Origin: Ignavibacteriales bacterium
GTDB lineage: Bacteria; Bacteroidota; Ignavibacteria; Ignavibacteriales; Melioribacteraceae
Assembly (NCBI GenBank): GCA_007280825.1
Contig: QYQI01000006.1
Coordinates: 1-5,385, forward strand
Length of the DNA stretch: 5,385 nt
Direction of reading: 5' to 3'
The position numbers and the translations under genes are program-made. Positions 5,308-5,385 of this stretch are shown piece by piece. The notes under the pieces were generated by a model. The model saw only the letters and a program-made list of their open reading frames with translations, did no database searches and was not told the origin of the DNA. Every line of letters begins with the position of its first letter. Within the stretch, counting starts at the first letter, position 1.

Positions 5308-5385
5308 GTTTTCACCTTTCTTTTATTTTTTTCACTCGTGTACGCCTACTATTAATTAGCTCACCAATATTATTCCTCACAATTA
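5308..5385 (-). promoter_or_regulatory. Leader region of the membrane-protein gene, at the window edge
   Basis: Read on the minus strand this short AT-rich stretch holds the Shine-Dalgarno (AAAGGTGAAAAC before the ATG), a poly-A run, and a possible TTGTGA-N18-TAATTA promoter at the very edge. No coding sequence is evident in it. The promoter call is weak because only the window end is seen. Confidence 0.25.

Overview
The window is AT-rich bacterial chromosomal DNA. It holds one large secreted-enzyme gene, a run of small plus-strand genes, and three minus-strand genes. No rRNA, tRNA, transposase, phage gene or CRISPR array is visible. The signal peptide ending in NLSA-QN, the A-rich start regions, the AT-rich spacers and the repeat types (a heptamer-built repeat inside a gene and an 84-nt imperfect palindrome upstream of it) suggest a member of the Bacteroidota/Chlorobiota-Ignavibacteria group. 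That placement is inference; there is no phylogenetic marker gene here.

Region 1 (1-2752): an imperfect palindromic intergenic repeat (29-112) lies just upstream of an exported six-hairpin glycosidase of the glycogen-debranching-enzyme-like type (143-2752). The 3' part of this gene carries two separate tracts of degenerate 7-bp repeats that are translated in frame.

Region 2 (2753-3831): an AT-rich spacer, a doubtful lysine-rich 81-aa ORF (2906-3151), then a tandem pair of small proteins of 71 and 87 aa. The second is a recognisable DUF4342-type protein. The first aligns to it without gaps over 54 residues and looks like a strongly diverged paralogue. The start codon of the first lies inside a potential hairpin formed with its own leader.

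Region 3 (3836-4734, minus strand): a compact two-gene unit, convergent with the DUF4342 pair and only 4 bp away from it. It encodes a class I SAM-dependent methyltransferase followed by a stand-alone PAS-domain protein. Each has a clear Shine-Dalgarno sequence, and a sigma70-like promoter can be proposed about 80 bp upstream of the methyltransferase.

Region 4 (4735-5385): a 210-bp spacer with a possible minus-strand terminator hairpin, a minus-strand gene for a 120-aa protein with a single membrane segment and unknown function, and a short leader reaching the window edge.

Most of the window looks like ordinary chromosome. The points most worth following are the translated heptamer tracts, the palindromic leader repeat, and the diverged DUF4342 tandem pair with its possible start-codon hairpin. 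I see no convincing new multi-gene system.
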